From positions 3,242,001 to 3,306,000 of the forward strand of contig CP163498.1 of assembly GCA_041071465.1 (NCBI GenBank): DNA of 64,000 nt, read 5' to 3'. This document shows positions 33,619 through 43,934 of this stretch, one piece after another (position 1 is the stretch's first letter; each line of letters starts with the position of its first letter). The notes under the pieces are model-generated. The model did no database searches and was not told where the DNA came from. It saw nothing but the letters and a program-made list of their open reading frames with translations. This DNA is from Pseudomonas putida (GTDB taxonomy: Bacteria; Pseudomonadota; Gammaproteobacteria; Pseudomonadales; Pseudomonadaceae). Position numbers and translations under genes: made by a program.

Positions 33619-34816
33619 CTGTATCCGCAGCCTTCGCGGGGCGGCCTGGGGTGACGAACGCCTTGGCCGCCGGCCGGTTGCGCACCGCCGCCGGTGTACC
33701 ATCGAGCACCAGCACATAATCGTTCTGCTTTCCCATGCCCTCCGGATCAGTCCATTGCCCGTCGCTGGCTGCTACCTGGGCAACCACTTGCCCGTTCTTG
33801 ATGATCGTCAGGTAGCCATCGGCGTTGCTGTTCCAGCGCAGCCGCCCTGTGTTCTCATCGGCCCGCACCTTGCGTACGCCGGTGTTGCCCAGCAAAGGTG
33901 TGCCGTCCAGTAGCCACTCCGGCTGCAGCTTGAGGCCCATGTGGCGCAACACCGTGGGCGCTACCGAGGTTTGCGCAGGTAGCCCATACAGGTTGTTGGG
34001 GCCAGGCATTTCTGCGGGAATGCTCAGTTCGGTCAGTTCCTGATTCAGCGGCTTGCTGCTGGCGATGAAGATGCTCTTCTCCTGCTCTGAAACGCTGCCG
34101 TGGCCTTTTCCCCAATAATCCCGGCCGTGGTCGGTGCTGACGATAACCAGCCAGTCTTCCTGCGGGAACATGCGGCGCCGCTGGTCCACCTTGTCCAGTA
34201 AATGCCCGATCTCGATGTCCACCTTGCGCAATGCCTGCAGGTAGCGCTGGCCGTAACCCTCGTTGTGGCCGACTTGGTCAGGTTCGTCCAGTTGAATGAA
34301 GGTGAAGTCGGCAGGTGTATTGCCGAGGATCTGCAACGTACGTTCGGTCACCTGTGCATCCGTCAAACCACTTTCGCGCACGTCGGCGCCGTGCGCGTCT
34401 TCCAGCAGAAATGCCGTGTTGATGGGGGGCCAGTTGACGATGCTGGCAAGGTAAGCGTTAGGGAAAGCCTGGCGTAACCGCTTGAACAGGCTGGGAAAGG
34501 CCGGGTTTACCCGCTGTGAGTCGGCGTTTGAGTCAACGCCATGTTTGTTGCTCCACACGCCGGTCAGCAAGGTGACCCAGCCGGGACCGCTCAAGGTCGG
34601 TTGTTCGCTGGCCGTGCCATTGATGCCACCGGCGTAGGCCTTGCCGTAGTAAAGCCGTTGCGCCAAGTTGGTGGCGTCGCCCAGTTGCAGGTACTGCTGC
34701 AATTGCACGCCGCCAAGGCCAATGAACAAGGCTTTGGGCTGGCTTGGATGCCGGGCCGGCTCGCAGCCCGGCAGCAGGGCCAGGAGCAGCAGTAACAACA
34801 GGTTCACGCGTCGCAT
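33566..34816 (-). CDS. Lipoprotein of the alkaline phosphatase / type I phosphodiesterase superfamily
   Basis: The start at 34816 gives [23 protein letters not shown], a lipoprotein signal with lipobox-like LLPGC; an in-frame ATG at 34870 would bury this signal. The 416-aa product shows alkaline-phosphatase-superfamily features: [21 protein letters not shown] (nucleophile Thr/Ser region) and [17 protein letters not shown] (metal-binding Asp-His). Sulfatases, nucleotide pyrophosphatases and phosphoglycerol transferases share the fold, so the substrate is open. The last 17 codons overlap hisC on the other strand. Confidence 0.82.
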   Translation of the reverse strand: MRRVNLLLLLLLALLPGCEPARHPSQPKALFIGLGGVQLQQYLQLGDATNLAQRLYYGKAYAGGINGTASEQPTLSGPGWVTLLTGVWSNKHGVDSNADSQRVNPAFPSLFKRLRQAFPNAYLASIVNWPPINTAFLLEDAHGADVRESGLTDAQVTERTLQILGNTPADFTFIQLDEPDQVGHNEGYGQRYLQALRKVDIEIGHLLDKVDQRRRMFPQEDWLVIVSTDHGRDYWGKGHGSVSEQEKSIFIASSKPLNQELTELSIPAEMPGPNNLYGLPAQTSVAPTVLRHMGLKLQPEWLLDGTPLLGNTGVRKVRADENTGRLRWNSNADGYLTIIKNGQVVAQVAASDGQWTDPEGMGKQNDYVLVLDGTPAAVRNRPAAKAFVTPGRPAKAADTVSSTRPAAPGSSPVYRW

Positions 34817-34954
34817 CAACGTATACCTTGAGAGTACGTTGTGAGCGTTGCAACAAAGGCCTATGCCCACAACTGGCAGAAATGACAGGTGGTTTACGGC
34901 GTTGCCCGCTATCCAGTAAGCTGCGCAAATTCATCGGATGATTGGTTGAGTGGC

Positions 34955-35605
34955 ATGAGTACAGAATTGACCAAGCGTTCCTTGGTGGAACTGGCGGTTG
35001 AACGTATGCGCGAACGCATCGTTTTGGGCGACTGGCAGGTCGGCCAGCGCCTGCCGACCGAACCGGAACTGGCCCTGCAGCTGGGCATCAGCCGTAACAC
35101 CGTCCGTGAGGCCATGCGCGTGCTGGCTTTCAGTGGCCTGGTAGAAATCCGCCAGGGTGATGGCAGCTACCTGCGCACGGCCCAGGACCCGCTGCAGGCG
35201 GTGCAGGCAATGTCGCGCTGCACCCCCGAGCAGGCCCGTGAAACCCGCCATATCCTCGAAACCGAGGCTATCGGCCTGGCGGCCTTGCGACGTACCGACG
35301 CCGACCTGCAGGCGCTACGTGATGCCCTGGCAGGCAGTGCCGGGCACTTTCACGGGGATGTCGATGCCTATGTGACGTGTGATCTGGTGTTTCACCAACG
35401 GCTGGTCGATGCCGCCCACAACCCGGCGTTAAGCGAGCTGTATCGTTACTTTTCCGGGGTGGTGGCTGCCGCGCTGCAGCGCAACATGGCGACCGTGCCA
35501 CGCTGCCAGGCCACGTTCGACCTGCATGGGCAGATCCTCGACGCCATCGAGCAACGCGACGCGGAGCGGGCCAAGCGCCTGAGCCGTACCCTCATCGAAT
35601 CCTGA
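34955..35605 (+). CDS. GntR-family (FadR/FCD subfamily) transcriptional regulator
   Basis: The 216-aa product has an N-terminal winged helix-turn-helix (GDWQVGQRLPTEPELALQLGISRNTVREAMRVL) described here by its parts RLPTEPELALQLGISRNT and REAMRVLAFSGLVE, then a helical FCD ligand domain with DLVFHQRLVDAAHNPAL. It lies 13 bp before an MFS transporter gene and probably regulates it. ATG 34955 is preferred over an upstream in-frame GTG extension. Effector unknown. Confidence 0.9.
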   Translation: MSTELTKRSLVELAVERMRERIVLGDWQVGQRLPTEPELALQLGISRNTVREAMRVLAFSGLVEIRQGDGSYLRTAQDPLQAVQAMSRCTPEQARETRHILETEAIGLAALRRTDADLQALRDALAGSAGHFHGDVDAYVTCDLVFHQRLVDAAHNPALSELYRYFSGVVAAALQRNMATVPRCQATFDLHGQILDAIEQRDAERAKRLSRTLIES

Positions 35606-35618
35606 CTCCGAGAAGGCC

Positions 35619-36899
35619 ATGGCTGAATCAATCACACGCAATACCCCGCCAAAGGAGCGCGAGCTCGATGAGCTGCTGATCGACGCTGAAGCTGACGACG
35701 AGCAGGTGCAGCAGCAGCCCGTGCTGCTGAGGCGGCCCTGGTTTTTGTTGCTGGGCCTGGTGCTGGTGGCGTTGAACTTGCGCCCGGCGCTGTCGAGCAT
35801 GGCGCCGGTGCTGGGCCAGGTGTCCGAGGGCCTGGGGCTCAATGCCTCGCAGGCAGGCTTGCTGACCACCTTGCCGGTGCTGTGCCTGGGCCTGTTCGCG
35901 CCGCTGGCGCCTGCGCTGGCACGGCGCTTTGGCAGCGAGCGGGTGATCGTCGGCATTCTGGTTACCCTGGCGCTGGGTATCGGGGTGCGAAGCACATTTG
36001 GCGTCACCGGGGTGTTTCTCGGTAGCCTGATGGCGGGTGCCAGCATCGGCATTATCGGCGTGTTGCTGCCGGGTATCGTCAAGCGCGATTTCCCGCAGCA
36101 CGCTGGCACGCTGACCGGTGTGTACACCATGGCTTTGTGCCTGGGCGCGGCCATGGCGGCGGGGGCCACCGTACCCTTGGCCCAGCATTTCGACGGTAGT
36201 TGGGCGCTGGGGCTGGGCTTCTGGGGGCTGCCGGCCTTGCTGGCCATGCTGGTGTGGCTGCCTCAGGCCCGGCACGGGCATGGCCTGCACAAGGTTGCCT
36301 ATCGCGTGCGTGGCCTGTGGCGCGACCCGCTGGCCTGGCAGGTGACCCTGTACATGGGGCTGCAGTCGTCGTTGGCCTACATCGTCTTTGGCTGGTTGCC
36401 GTCGATCCTGATCGGCCGCGGCCTAAGCCCGACCGAGGCGGGGCTGGTGCTGTCGGGCTCGGTGATCGTGCAGTTGATCAGCTCGCTCACAGCACCTTGG
36501 TTGGCCACCCGTGGCAAGGACCAACGGCTGGCTATCGTGGTGGTCATGTTGATCACCCTGGCGGGGTTGTTCGGTTGCCTGTATGCACCGATCTCCGGGC
36601 TGTGGGGCTGGGCCGTGGTGCTTGGTCTGGGGCAGGGCGGTACTTTTGCCCTGGCGCTGACCTTGATCGTGCTGCGCTCGAAGGACGCGCACGTTGCGGC
36701 AAACCTGTCGAGCATGGCCCAGGGGGTCGGTTACACCCTGGCGTCAATGGGGCCATTTGCGGTGGGGTTGGTGCATGACATGACCGGGGGCTGGGCGGCA
36801 GTGGGGTGGATTTTCGCGGTGCTGGGTACTGGCGCCATCGTGTTCGGGCTGGGTGCCGGGCGGGCGTTGCATGTACAGGTGACAAGCGAGAAGGTCTGA
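35619..36899 (+). CDS. MFS transporter, CynX/NimT (cyanate/nitroimidazole) family
   Basis: The 426-aa protein has a charged N-terminal tail of about 40 residues (ELDELLIDAEADDEQVQQQP), then about 12 hydrophobic helices. LNLRPALSSMAPVLGQV is the CynX/NimT-type N-terminal signature, and the loop ALARRFGSERV follows. Substrates in this family include cyanate and 2-nitroimidazole, but the true substrate cannot be read from sequence. It is coupled to the GntR gene before it. Confidence 0.88.
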   Translation: MAESITRNTPPKERELDELLIDAEADDEQVQQQPVLLRRPWFLLLGLVLVALNLRPALSSMAPVLGQVSEGLGLNASQAGLLTTLPVLCLGLFAPLAPALARRFGSERVIVGILVTLALGIGVRSTFGVTGVFLGSLMAGASIGIIGVLLPGIVKRDFPQHAGTLTGVYTMALCLGAAMAAGATVPLAQHFDGSWALGLGFWGLPALLAMLVWLPQARHGHGLHKVAYRVRGLWRDPLAWQVTLYMGLQSSLAYIVFGWLPSILIGRGLSPTEAGLVLSGSVIVQLISSLTAPWLATRGKDQRLAIVVVMLITLAGLFGCLYAPISGLWGWAVVLGLGQGGTFALALTLIVLRSKDAHVAANLSSMAQGVGYTLASMGPFAVGLVHDMTGGWAAVGWIFAVLGTGAIVFGLGAGRALHVQVTSEKV

Positions 36900-36970
36900 G
36901 TGCCGGCACTGGTATAAGCCTTCGGGGCGGATTATCGTGCTGCTTTCGACCCGAGGACGGACCAGCCCCC

Positions 36971-37447
36971 ATGAGCGACGCCAACCGCGACCTGATCACC
37001 CGCTTCTACCAGGCCTTCCAGCGCCTGGATGCCGAGGCCATGCTGGCCTGCTACAGCGACGATATCGTTTTCAGCGACCCGGTGTTCGGGACCCTGCGCG
37101 GCAAGGACGCGGGCGATATGTGGCGGATGCTCACCAGCCGCGCCAAAAACTTCACCCTGACGTTCGACAGCGTCCGCGCTGATGAGCGCACGGGTGCTGC
37201 GCACTGGGTGGCAACCTACCTGTTCAGCCAGACCGGCCGTGTCGTGGTCAATGACATCCAGGCGCGCTTTGTCATTCGCGATGGGCTGATCTGCCAGCAT
37301 GACGACACGTTCGACCTGTGGCGCTGGTCGCGGCAGGCGCTTGGGGTGCCCGGCATGTTGCTGGGTTGGTCGCCGCTGTTGCAGAACAAGGTCCGCCTGC
37401 AAGCATTCAAGGGTTTGCGCGCCTTCCAGCAGGCCCAAGGTGAGTGA
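36971..37447 (+). CDS. NTF2-like (SnoaL-type) protein
   Basis: The 158-aa product is a cone-shaped NTF2-fold protein: [20 protein letters not shown] then [17 protein letters not shown] and [17 protein letters not shown]. Such proteins are isomerases, hydrolases or binding proteins; no activity can be assigned. It starts at ATG 36971 and overlaps the next gene by 8 nt. Confidence 0.82.
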   Translation: MSDANRDLITRFYQAFQRLDAEAMLACYSDDIVFSDPVFGTLRGKDAGDMWRMLTSRAKNFTLTFDSVRADERTGAAHWVATYLFSQTGRVVVNDIQARFVIRDGLICQHDDTFDLWRWSRQALGVPGMLLGWSPLLQNKVRLQAFKGLRAFQQAQGE

Positions 37448-37781
37448 AGTCGTCGAACCTGTGGTTGGTAAACCCTGGTTTGTCTACCTGGTACGGGCGG
37501 CCAATGGCTCGTTGTATTGCGGCATCAGCGATGATCCGCAACGGCGCTTCGTGGCACATCAGAAGGGGCAGGGCGCCCGCTACTTCAAGACCAGCCCGGC
37601 CCAGGCGCTGGTGTATGTGGAGCAGTGGCCGGATAAAGGCGAAGCGTTGCGCCAGGAACGGTTGGTGAAGCGGCTGCGCAAGTCGGCGAAGGAGGCACTG
37701 GTGGCCTCCTTCAAAGGCGTTGGGGGAATCAGTCCTTGCGGCGCTTCAGCTGATCGACCAACGTCGTCGGCAGCCCCTTGA
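37440..37781 (+). CDS. GIY-YIG nuclease superfamily protein (UPF0213/YhbQ-like)
   Basis: The product is 113 aa from a GTG at 37440. It has a single GIY-YIG domain: [20 protein letters not shown] (Y-V and Y-C-G-I variants of the motif), ending [14 protein letters not shown]. YhbQ-type proteins have DNA nicking activity reported, but their role is unclear. It overlaps the end of the NTF2-like gene and, convergently, 53 bp of yejK. Confidence 0.85.
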   Translation: MSEVVEPVVGKPWFVYLVRAANGSLYCGISDDPQRRFVAHQKGQGARYFKTSPAQALVYVEQWPDKGEALRQERLVKRLRKSAKEALVASFKGVGGISPCGASADRPTSSAAP

Positions 37782-38736
37782 TGATCAGGGTGCCCGCAGC
37801 TTCGTCATATTCAACCTTGTCACCCAGCAAGTGCGCCTCGAAGCTGATCGACAGGCCTTCGGCGCGCCCGGTGAAGCGGCGGAACTGGTTCAGTGTGCGT
37901 TTGTCCGCGGGGATTTCCGGCGACAGGCCGTAGTCCTTGTTGCGGATATGGTCGTAGAACGCTTTGGGCCGGTCCTCGTCGATCAGGCTGGACAGTTCCT
38001 CCAGCGTCACCGGTTCGCCCAGCTTGGTCTGGGTGGTGGCGTACTCGACCAGGGTCTGGGTCTTTTCGCGGGCGGATTCTTCCGGCAGGTCTTCGCTTTC
38101 GACAAAGTCGCTGAAGGCCTTGAGCAGGGTGCGGGTTTCGCCCGGGCCATCAACGCCTTCCTGGCAGCCGATGAAATCGCGGAAGTAATCCGAGACCTTC
38201 TTGCCGTTCTTGCCCTTGATGAACGAAATGTACTGCTTGGAGTTCTGGTTGTTCTTCCACTCCGACAGGTTGATGCGCGCCGCCAGGTGCAGCTGGCCAA
38301 GGTCGAGGTGACGTGACGGGGTGACGTCCAGCTCGGCGTTCACCGCCACGCCTTCGCTGTGGTGCAGCAGGGCGATTGCCAGGTACTCGGTCATGCCTTG
38401 CTGGTAGTGGGCAAACAGGATGTGCCCGCCGGTGGACAGGTTGGACTCTTCCATCAGCTTCTGCAGGTGCTCGACAGCGACGCGGCTGAAGGCGGTGAAG
38501 TCCTTTTCCTCATCCAGGTACTGTTTGAGCCAGCCGCTCAGCGGGTAGGCCCCCGATTCGCCGTGGAAAAACCCCCAGGCCTTGCCTTGCTTGGCGTTAT
38601 AGCTGTCATTGAGGTCGGCCAGCAGGTTTTCGATGGCATCGGAGGCCGCCAGTTCAGAGTCGCGAGCATGCAGCACGGCGGGGCTGCCATCGGGCTTTTT
38701 GTCGATCAGGTGAACGATGCAATGACGAATTGGCAT
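37729..38736 (-). CDS. yejK: Nucleoid-associated protein YejK (NdpA)
   Basis: YejK is a nucleoid-associated protein of the 37-kDa family (PF04245) that interacts with DNA topology enzymes. The 335-aa product starts [22 protein letters not shown]; an ATG 7 codons upstream is less typical. Conserved segments include [21 protein letters not shown] and [21 protein letters not shown]. It is convergent with the GIY-YIG gene. Confidence 0.93.
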   Translation of the reverse strand: MPIRHCIVHLIDKKPDGSPAVLHARDSELAASDAIENLLADLNDSYNAKQGKAWGFFHGESGAYPLSGWLKQYLDEEKDFTAFSRVAVEHLQKLMEESNLSTGGHILFAHYQQGMTEYLAIALLHHSEGVAVNAELDVTPSRHLDLGQLHLAARINLSEWKNNQNSKQYISFIKGKNGKKVSDYFRDFIGCQEGVDGPGETRTLLKAFSDFVESEDLPEESAREKTQTLVEYATTQTKLGEPVTLEELSSLIDEDRPKAFYDHIRNKDYGLSPEIPADKRTLNQFRRFTGRAEGLSISFEAHLLGDKVEYDEAAGTLIIKGLPTTLVDQLKRRKD

Positions 38737-39106
38737 GGAATTCTCGGCGAGCTGCAAAAGTCGCCAAGTTTACCCTACACGCAAGGTGATGCAGTGGCCG
38801 TATGTTGGCAGATATGTCGGTTGTTCGTTTTTTGTTCAATTTTGTACGAATTAAGCTAAAACCCCCGAAAAACCTGCATTAAATCGAAGCGTGCAGCGGA
38901 TATTTATCCATTCCTGTGGTAGTTTTGCGCGGTCTTGCGCCCCTCGTGTGGCGCATTGCTGGCAGCGTGCTTTCGTCGTGTCGAACCAAACGCCGATTTA
39001 CGTATCTACATACGCGATTGGCGCGGCCCTCCACTAAAAGGGGCTGGCCCGATAACGTCGTAGTTCGCTGCATAACCATCGAATTTGATAGGGAAGGAAC
39101 ACCACC
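38737..39106. promoter_or_regulatory. yejK / HU-gene divergent intergenic region (370 bp)
   Basis: This gap holds the promoters of yejK and the HU gene. An AT-rich tract lies at about 38815-38885. The remaining 200 bp to the HU ATG contain only short unsupported ORFs, suggesting a long leader or upstream control sites. AAGGAA lies shortly before the HU ATG. Confidence 0.4.
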
Positions 39107-39388
39107 ATGGCATTGACCAAAGACCAACTGATTGCCGACATCGCCGAATCGATCGCCGCGCCAAAAGCCACCGCCAAGAACGCTCTGGAGCAACTGGGCC
39201 AGATCGTTGCCGACCAACTGGAAAACGGCGCTGAAATCACTCTGCCAGGCATTGGCAAGCTGAAAGTCTCCGAGCGTCCTGCCCGTACCGGCCGCAACCC
39301 TTCGACTGGCGCTGCCATCGAAATCGCTGCCAAGAAAGTCGTCAAGTTCGTTCCAGCCAAAGTGCTGACCGACGCCATCAACAAGTAA
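39107..39388 (+). CDS. hupN: HU-family DNA-binding protein HupN
   Basis: This is an HU-type nucleoid protein, one of three HU paralogues known in P. putida (HupA, HupB, HupN); the assignment to HupN rests on the rlmF/yejK neighbourhood. The 93-aa product has the helical dimer part MALTKDQLIADIAESIAAPK and the beta-arm motif GKLKVSERPARTGRNPSTGA, with the conserved Arg-Asn-Pro tip. A strong terminator follows. Confidence 0.92.
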   Translation: MALTKDQLIADIAESIAAPKATAKNALEQLGQIVADQLENGAEITLPGIGKLKVSERPARTGRNPSTGAAIEIAAKKVVKFVPAKVLTDAINK

Positions 39389-39408
39389 TTGTTGAAGCGT
39401 TGACGAAA

Positions 39409-39439
39409 CCGCGCCCGGCTTGCCCGGGCGCGGTTTTTT
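39409..39439 (+). terminator. Intrinsic terminator of hupN
   Basis: CCGCGCCCGG (39409-39418) pairs with CCGGGCGCGG (39424-39433), followed by six T (39434-39439). The T-run touches the end of convergent rlmF. Confidence 0.9.
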
Positions 39440-40389
39440 CATGCCTGTGATTTACGCTGGGCGTGCCAGGCCAGGCGCGCAGCGGCGTCATGGAAGCTCC
39501 AGGCGACCATGCGGCTCTGTTTCTGCCCTTGGCCCATCTCGATGATGCGCACGGCCTTGGCGCCCGCCTTTTTCAGCGCCGCCTCGATACCTGGCAGGTT
39601 GCTGGCCTTGGACACCAGGCTGGTGAACCACAGCACCCGCTCGGCATATTGCACGCTTTCGCCAACCAGTTGGCTGACAAAGCGGATTTCGCCGCCTTCG
39701 CACCACAGTTCATTGTTCTGGCCTCCGAAGTTGAGCACGGGCAGTTTGCGCTTGGGGTCCTGCTTGCCCAGGTTTTTCCACTTGCGCTGGCTGCCGCGGG
39801 TGGCTTCGTCGCGTGAGGCATGGAAGGGCGGGTTGCACAGGGTCAGGTCGAAGCGTTCGCCCTCTTGCAGCAGGCCGCTGAGGATGTGTGCACGGTTGGC
39901 CTGCTGGCGCAGGATGATGGCCTTGCCCAGGCCATTGGCCTGGACGATGGCCTTGGCCGAGGCCAGTGCCACCGGGTCGATGTCCGAGCCGAGGAAGCGC
40001 CAGCGGTAGTCACTGTGGCCCAACAGCGGGTAGATGCAATTGGCACCTACGCCAATGTCCAGCGCACGTACCTGGGCGCCCTTGGGGACCTCACCCGCAT
40101 TGTCGTCGGCCAACAGGTCGGCGGCCACGTGGATGTAGTCGGCGCGACCTGGAATGGGCGGGCACAGGTAGTCGGCGGGGATGTCCCAGTGCTGGATGCC
40201 GTATTGGGCCTTGAGCAGGGCGCGGTTGAACACCCGCACGGCTTCGGGGTTGGCGAAGTCGATGCTGGGTTTGCCGTGGGGGTTGGTGATGGTGAAGCGG
40301 GCCAGGTCAGGGTGGGCCTTGATCAGGCTGGGGAAGTCGTAGCGGCCCTGGTGGCGGTTGCGCGGGTGCAGGGTGGGTTTTTCTGTCAT
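39439..40389 (-). CDS. rlmF: 23S rRNA (adenine(1618)-N(6))-methyltransferase RlmF
   Basis: RlmF methylates A1618 of 23S rRNA. The 316-aa product starts [22 protein letters not shown]-binding motif I is [16 protein letters not shown], and the adenine-N6 catalytic motif NPPF appears in [15 protein letters not shown]. An in-frame ATG 18 codons upstream is not favoured. A REP pair lies upstream, between it and valS. Confidence 0.95.
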   Translation of the reverse strand: MTEKPTLHPRNRHQGRYDFPSLIKAHPDLARFTITNPHGKPSIDFANPEAVRVFNRALLKAQYGIQHWDIPADYLCPPIPGRADYIHVAADLLADDNAGEVPKGAQVRALDIGVGANCIYPLLGHSDYRWRFLGSDIDPVALASAKAIVQANGLGKAIILRQQANRAHILSGLLQEGERFDLTLCNPPFHASRDEATRGSQRKWKNLGKQDPKRKLPVLNFGGQNNELWCEGGEIRFVSQLVGESVQYAERVLWFTSLVSKASNLPGIEAALKKAGAKAVRIIEMGQGQKQSRMVAWSFHDAAARLAWHAQRKSQA

Positions 40390-40428
40390 GGTCGGATCCG
40401 GTGTTGCAGGCCGTGGGGCTGCTTTGCA

Positions 40429-40521
40429 GCCCTTTCGCGACACAAGGCCGCTCCTACAGGATAGCGGCGCCCTTCAAACCGGCGCCGTCCCTGTAGGAGC
40501 GGCCTTGTGTCGCGAAAGGGC
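40429..40521. repeat. REP inverted pair between rlmF and valS
   Basis: Left arm 40429-40460 and right arm 40490-40521 are 32-nt perfect inverted repeats built on CTTTCGCGACACAAGGCCGC; the spacer contains a smaller GGCGCC-type hairpin. The layout (two opposed REPs around a short spacer) is that of a REPIN. The same family is at 43496 and, degraded, at 58728. Confidence 0.85.
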
Positions 40522-40552
40522 CGCAACGCGGCCCCTGCGGTCTATCAGATTG

Positions 40553-43399
40553 TTACAGCGCTGCAATCCGCGCATGTTGCTCGGTGAAGTTGGCCAGGGC
40601 CTGCTCGGACTCGGCCAGCTTGGCGCGCTCCTTCTCGATCACCGCAGGCGGCGCCTTGTCGACGAAGGCGGCGTTGGACAGCTTGCCGCCCACGCGCTGG
40701 ACTTCACCTTGCAGACGCTGGATTTCCTTGTTCAGGCGAGCCAACTCGGCGTCTTTGTCGATCAGGCCTGCCATCGGCACCAGCACCTGCAGATCGCCCA
40801 CCAGTGCGGTGGCCGACAGCGGCGCTTCGTCGGCATCGCCGAGGACGGTGAACGACTCGACCTTGGCCAGCTTCTTCAGCAGCGCTTCGTTTTCCTGCAG
40901 GCGGCGCTGGTCGTCGGCGTTGGCGTTCTTCAGGAACAGCGGCAGCGGCTTGCCGGGGCCGATGTTCATCTCGGCGCGGATGTTGCGCAGGCCGACCATC
41001 AGCTCTTTCAGCCACTCGATGTCGCCTTCTGCAGCGGCGTCGATGCGCGCTTCATTGGCCACTGGCCACGGCTGCAGCATGATGGTCTTGCCATCGATGC
41101 CAGCCAGCGGCGCGATGCGCTGCCAGATTTCTTCGGTGATGAACGGCATGAACGGGTGCGCCAGGCGCAGCGCTACTTCCAGCACGCGCACCAGGGTGCG
41201 GCGGGTGCCACGGGCGCGCTCGACCGGGGCGTTTTCGTCCCACAGTACCGGCTTGGACAGCTCCAGGTACCAGTCGCAGTACTGGTTCCAGATGAACTCG
41301 TACAACGCCTGGCTGGCCAGGTCGAAGCGGAACTGCTCCAGCTGGCGGGTCACTTCGGCTTCGGTGCGCTGCAGTTGCGAGATGATCCAGCGGTCGGCCA
41401 GCGACAGTTCGTAGGCTTCGCCGTTCTGACCGCAGTCTTCGCCCTTGTCCAGCACGTAGCGGGCAGCGTTCCAGATCTTGTTGCAGAAGTTGCGGTAGCC
41501 TTCGACGCGGCCCATGTCGAACTTGATGTCGCGGCCAGTGGAGGCCAGCGAGCAGAAGGTGAAGCGCAGGGCGTCGGTGCCGTAGCTGGCGATACCTTCA
41601 GGGAACTCGGCCTTGGTCTGCTTGGCGATTTTTTCGGCAAGCTTGGGCTGCATCATGCCGCTGGTGCGTTTTTCCAGCAGGGCATCGAGGGTGATGCCGT
41701 CGACGATGTCCAGCGGGTCCAGGACGTTGCCTTTGGACTTGGACATCTTCTGGCCCTGGCCGTCACGTACCAGGCCGTGCACGTACACGGTCTTGAACGG
41801 TACCTGCGGGGTGCCGTCTTCGTTCTTGATCAGGTGCATGGTCAGCATGATCATGCGCGCAACCCAGAAGAAGATGATGTCGAAGCCAGTCACCAACACG
41901 TCGGTGGAGTGGAACTTCTTGAGGAATTCGGTCTGTTCCGGCCAGCCCAGGGTGGAGAAGGTCCACAGGCCCGAGCTGAACCAGGTGTCGAGCACGTCGT
42001 CGTCCTGGCGCAGGACCACGTCGGCGCCCAGGTTATGCTTGGTGCGCACTTCAGCCTCGTCGCGGCCGACATAGACCTGGCCGGCCTCGTCGTACCACGC
42101 CGGAATGCGGTGGCCCCACCACAGCTGGCGGCTGATGCACCAGTCCTGGATATCGCGCATCCAGGAGAAGTACATGTTCTCGTACTGCTTGGGCACGAAC
42201 TGGATGCGGCCATCTTCCACAGCGGCGATGGCGGGTTCTGCCAGCGGCTTGGTGGAAACGTACCACTGGTCGGTCAGCCACGGCTCGATGACAGTGCCGG
42301 AGCGGTCGCCTTTCGGCACTTTCAGCGCGTGGTCGTCGATGCTGACCAGCAGGCCCTGGGCGTCCAGGTCGGCGACGATCTGCTTGCGCGCGACAAAGCG
42401 GTCGAGGTTGGCGTACTGGGCCGGCAGTCGGGTGTCGACCTGCTCGTTGACGCTGCCGTCGAGGTTGAAGGCCTGGGCGCTGGCCAGCACGAAGGCGTTC
42501 TTGTCGAAGATGTTCAGCAGCGGCAGGTTGTGGCGCTTGCCGACTTCGTAGTCGTTGAAGTCGTGGGCCGGGGTGATCTTCACGCAACCGGTACCGAATT
42601 CTGGGTCGCAGTAGTCGTCGGCGATGATCGGAATGCGGCGACCGACCAGTGGCAGTTCAACGAACTTGCCGATCAGTGCCTGGTAACGTTCGTCGTTCGG
42701 GTTGACGGCCACGGCGGCGTCACCCAGCAGGGTTTCTGGACGCGTGGTGGCAACGACCAGGTAATCCTGGCCTTCGGCGGTCTTGGCGCCGTCGGCCAGC
42801 GGGTAGCGCAGGTTCCACAGGTGGCCTTTCTCGTCGTGGTTTTCCACTTCGAGGTCGGAGATGGCCGTGTGCAGCTTGGTGTCCCAGTTGACCAGGCGCT
42901 TGCCGCGGTAGATAAGGCCGTCTTCATGCAGGCGCACGAACGCTTCTTTAACGGCTTCGGAGAGGCCGTCGTCCATGGTGAAGCGCTCGCGGCTCCAGTC
43001 TACCGACGAGCCCAGGCGACGGATCTGGCGGCTGATGTTGCCACCGGACTGATCCTTCCACTCCCAGACCTTTTCCAGGAACTTTTCGCGGCCCAGGTCA
43101 TGACGGTTCTGGCCTTTGGCTTCGAGCTGGCGCTCGACCAGCATCTGCGTGGCGATACCGGCGTGGTCGGTGCCTGGCTGCCACAGGGTGTCGCGGCCTT
43201 GCATGCGACGGAAACGGATCAGGGCGTCCATGATCGCGTTGTTGAACCCGTGGCCCATGTGCAGGCTGCCGGTGACGTTCGGCGGCGGGATCATGATGGT
43301 GTAGGACTCGCCTGCACCTTGCGGGGCGAAATAGTTCTCGGACTCCCAGGTGTTGTACCAGGAAGTTTCAATAGCGTGCGGCTGGTAGGTCTTATCCAT
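40553..43399 (-). CDS. valS: Valyl-tRNA synthetase ValS
   Basis: ValS charges tRNA(Val) and edits threonine. The 948-aa class I enzyme has the HIGH motif as HMGH (residues 47-50, in [11 protein letters not shown]), the editing CP1 domain, KMSKSKGN near residue 555, and a C-terminal coiled coil ([20 protein letters not shown]). Start is [11 protein letters not shown] at 43399; seven extra codons upstream are not conserved-looking. Confidence 0.97.
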   Translation of the reverse strand: MDKTYQPHAIETSWYNTWESENYFAPQGAGESYTIMIPPPNVTGSLHMGHGFNNAIMDALIRFRRMQGRDTLWQPGTDHAGIATQMLVERQLEAKGQNRHDLGREKFLEKVWEWKDQSGGNISRQIRRLGSSVDWSRERFTMDDGLSEAVKEAFVRLHEDGLIYRGKRLVNWDTKLHTAISDLEVENHDEKGHLWNLRYPLADGAKTAEGQDYLVVATTRPETLLGDAAVAVNPNDERYQALIGKFVELPLVGRRIPIIADDYCDPEFGTGCVKITPAHDFNDYEVGKRHNLPLLNIFDKNAFVLASAQAFNLDGSVNEQVDTRLPAQYANLDRFVARKQIVADLDAQGLLVSIDDHALKVPKGDRSGTVIEPWLTDQWYVSTKPLAEPAIAAVEDGRIQFVPKQYENMYFSWMRDIQDWCISRQLWWGHRIPAWYDEAGQVYVGRDEAEVRTKHNLGADVVLRQDDDVLDTWFSSGLWTFSTLGWPEQTEFLKKFHSTDVLVTGFDIIFFWVARMIMLTMHLIKNEDGTPQVPFKTVYVHGLVRDGQGQKMSKSKGNVLDPLDIVDGITLDALLEKRTSGMMQPKLAEKIAKQTKAEFPEGIASYGTDALRFTFCSLASTGRDIKFDMGRVEGYRNFCNKIWNAARYVLDKGEDCGQNGEAYELSLADRWIISQLQRTEAEVTRQLEQFRFDLASQALYEFIWNQYCDWYLELSKPVLWDENAPVERARGTRRTLVRVLEVALRLAHPFMPFITEEIWQRIAPLAGIDGKTIMLQPWPVANEARIDAAAEGDIEWLKELMVGLRNIRAEMNIGPGKPLPLFLKNANADDQRRLQENEALLKKLAKVESFTVLGDADEAPLSATALVGDLQVLVPMAGLIDKDAELARLNKEIQRLQGEVQRVGGKLSNAAFVDKAPPAVIEKERAKLAESEQALANFTEQHARIAAL

Positions 43400-43495
43400 G
43401 CGCGGCGGGACCCTGTGCATTTATTCGGGAAAGCCGAAAAGTATAACGAAGGCACAGGGTTTAGGCGACAGGCCGGGGGCTGCTTTGCAGCCCTT

Positions 43496-43560
43496 TCGCG
43501 ACACAAGGCTGCTGCCACAGATGAACGCCTTCCTCCTGTGGCAGCGGCCTTGTGTCGCGA
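43496..43560. repeat. REP inverted pair upstream of valS
   Basis: Arms 43496-43520 and 43536-43560 (25 nt, one G-T mismatch) are of the same family as 40429-40521 (TCGCGACACAAGGC). The right arm ends 3 bp before the stop of the next minus-strand gene. Confidence 0.82.
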
Positions 43561-43563
43561 AGG

Positions 43564-43929
43564 TCACTCCGAACGCTTGATCAACCGCTCGATCCGCGCA
43601 TCCAGCCGGCGCTTGATCTCGTTCTCGATGTGCGGGGTAAAGTCGTTGATCACGTCCTGCATGATCAACTGCGCAGCCGCCCGCAGCTCGCTTTCCAGGT
43701 GCAGCAGGGTGTCCTGGCGGCGGGTCTGCGGGTCTTCCTCGGGTTCTACAGCTACCGGTTTGGCAACAGGGGCAGGTTTGCCGGCAGGCTCTTCCAGCAG
43801 CAACGGGATCTGCTCTACCGTCTCGGTCAGCAGCGGCGGTTGCAGGTCGGCGTCGCCAAGCAGCTGGCGGATCGACTCAAGGTCATCGAGCAGGTGGGCG
43901 GAGTCGGGCAAAGGGGAGGGCTTGTCCAT
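43564..43929 (-). CDS. Hypothetical protein between holC and valS (DNA polymerase III chi-associated locus)
   Basis: The 121-aa product (start MDKPSPLPDSAHLLDDL at 43929; an ATG at 43938 is possible) has an acidic, Pro-rich N-terminal half and a helical C-terminal part HLESELRAAAQLIMQDVINDF. No enzyme motif or signal peptide is present. The alternative start would overlap the holC stop, so it is probably coupled to holC. This small gene is common at this place in Pseudomonas, but I know of no assigned function. Confidence 0.75.
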   Translation of the reverse strand: MDKPSPLPDSAHLLDDLESIRQLLGDADLQPPLLTETVEQIPLLLEEPAGKPAPVAKPVAVEPEEDPQTRRQDTLLHLESELRAAAQLIMQDVINDFTPHIENEIKRRLDARIERLIKRSE

Positions 43930-43934
43930 CGTCG

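Noticed and set aside
35619..35760. Acidic N-terminal tail of the MFS protein as a separate small gene
   Set aside because: It is in frame with the transporter, with no stop or second start of better quality.
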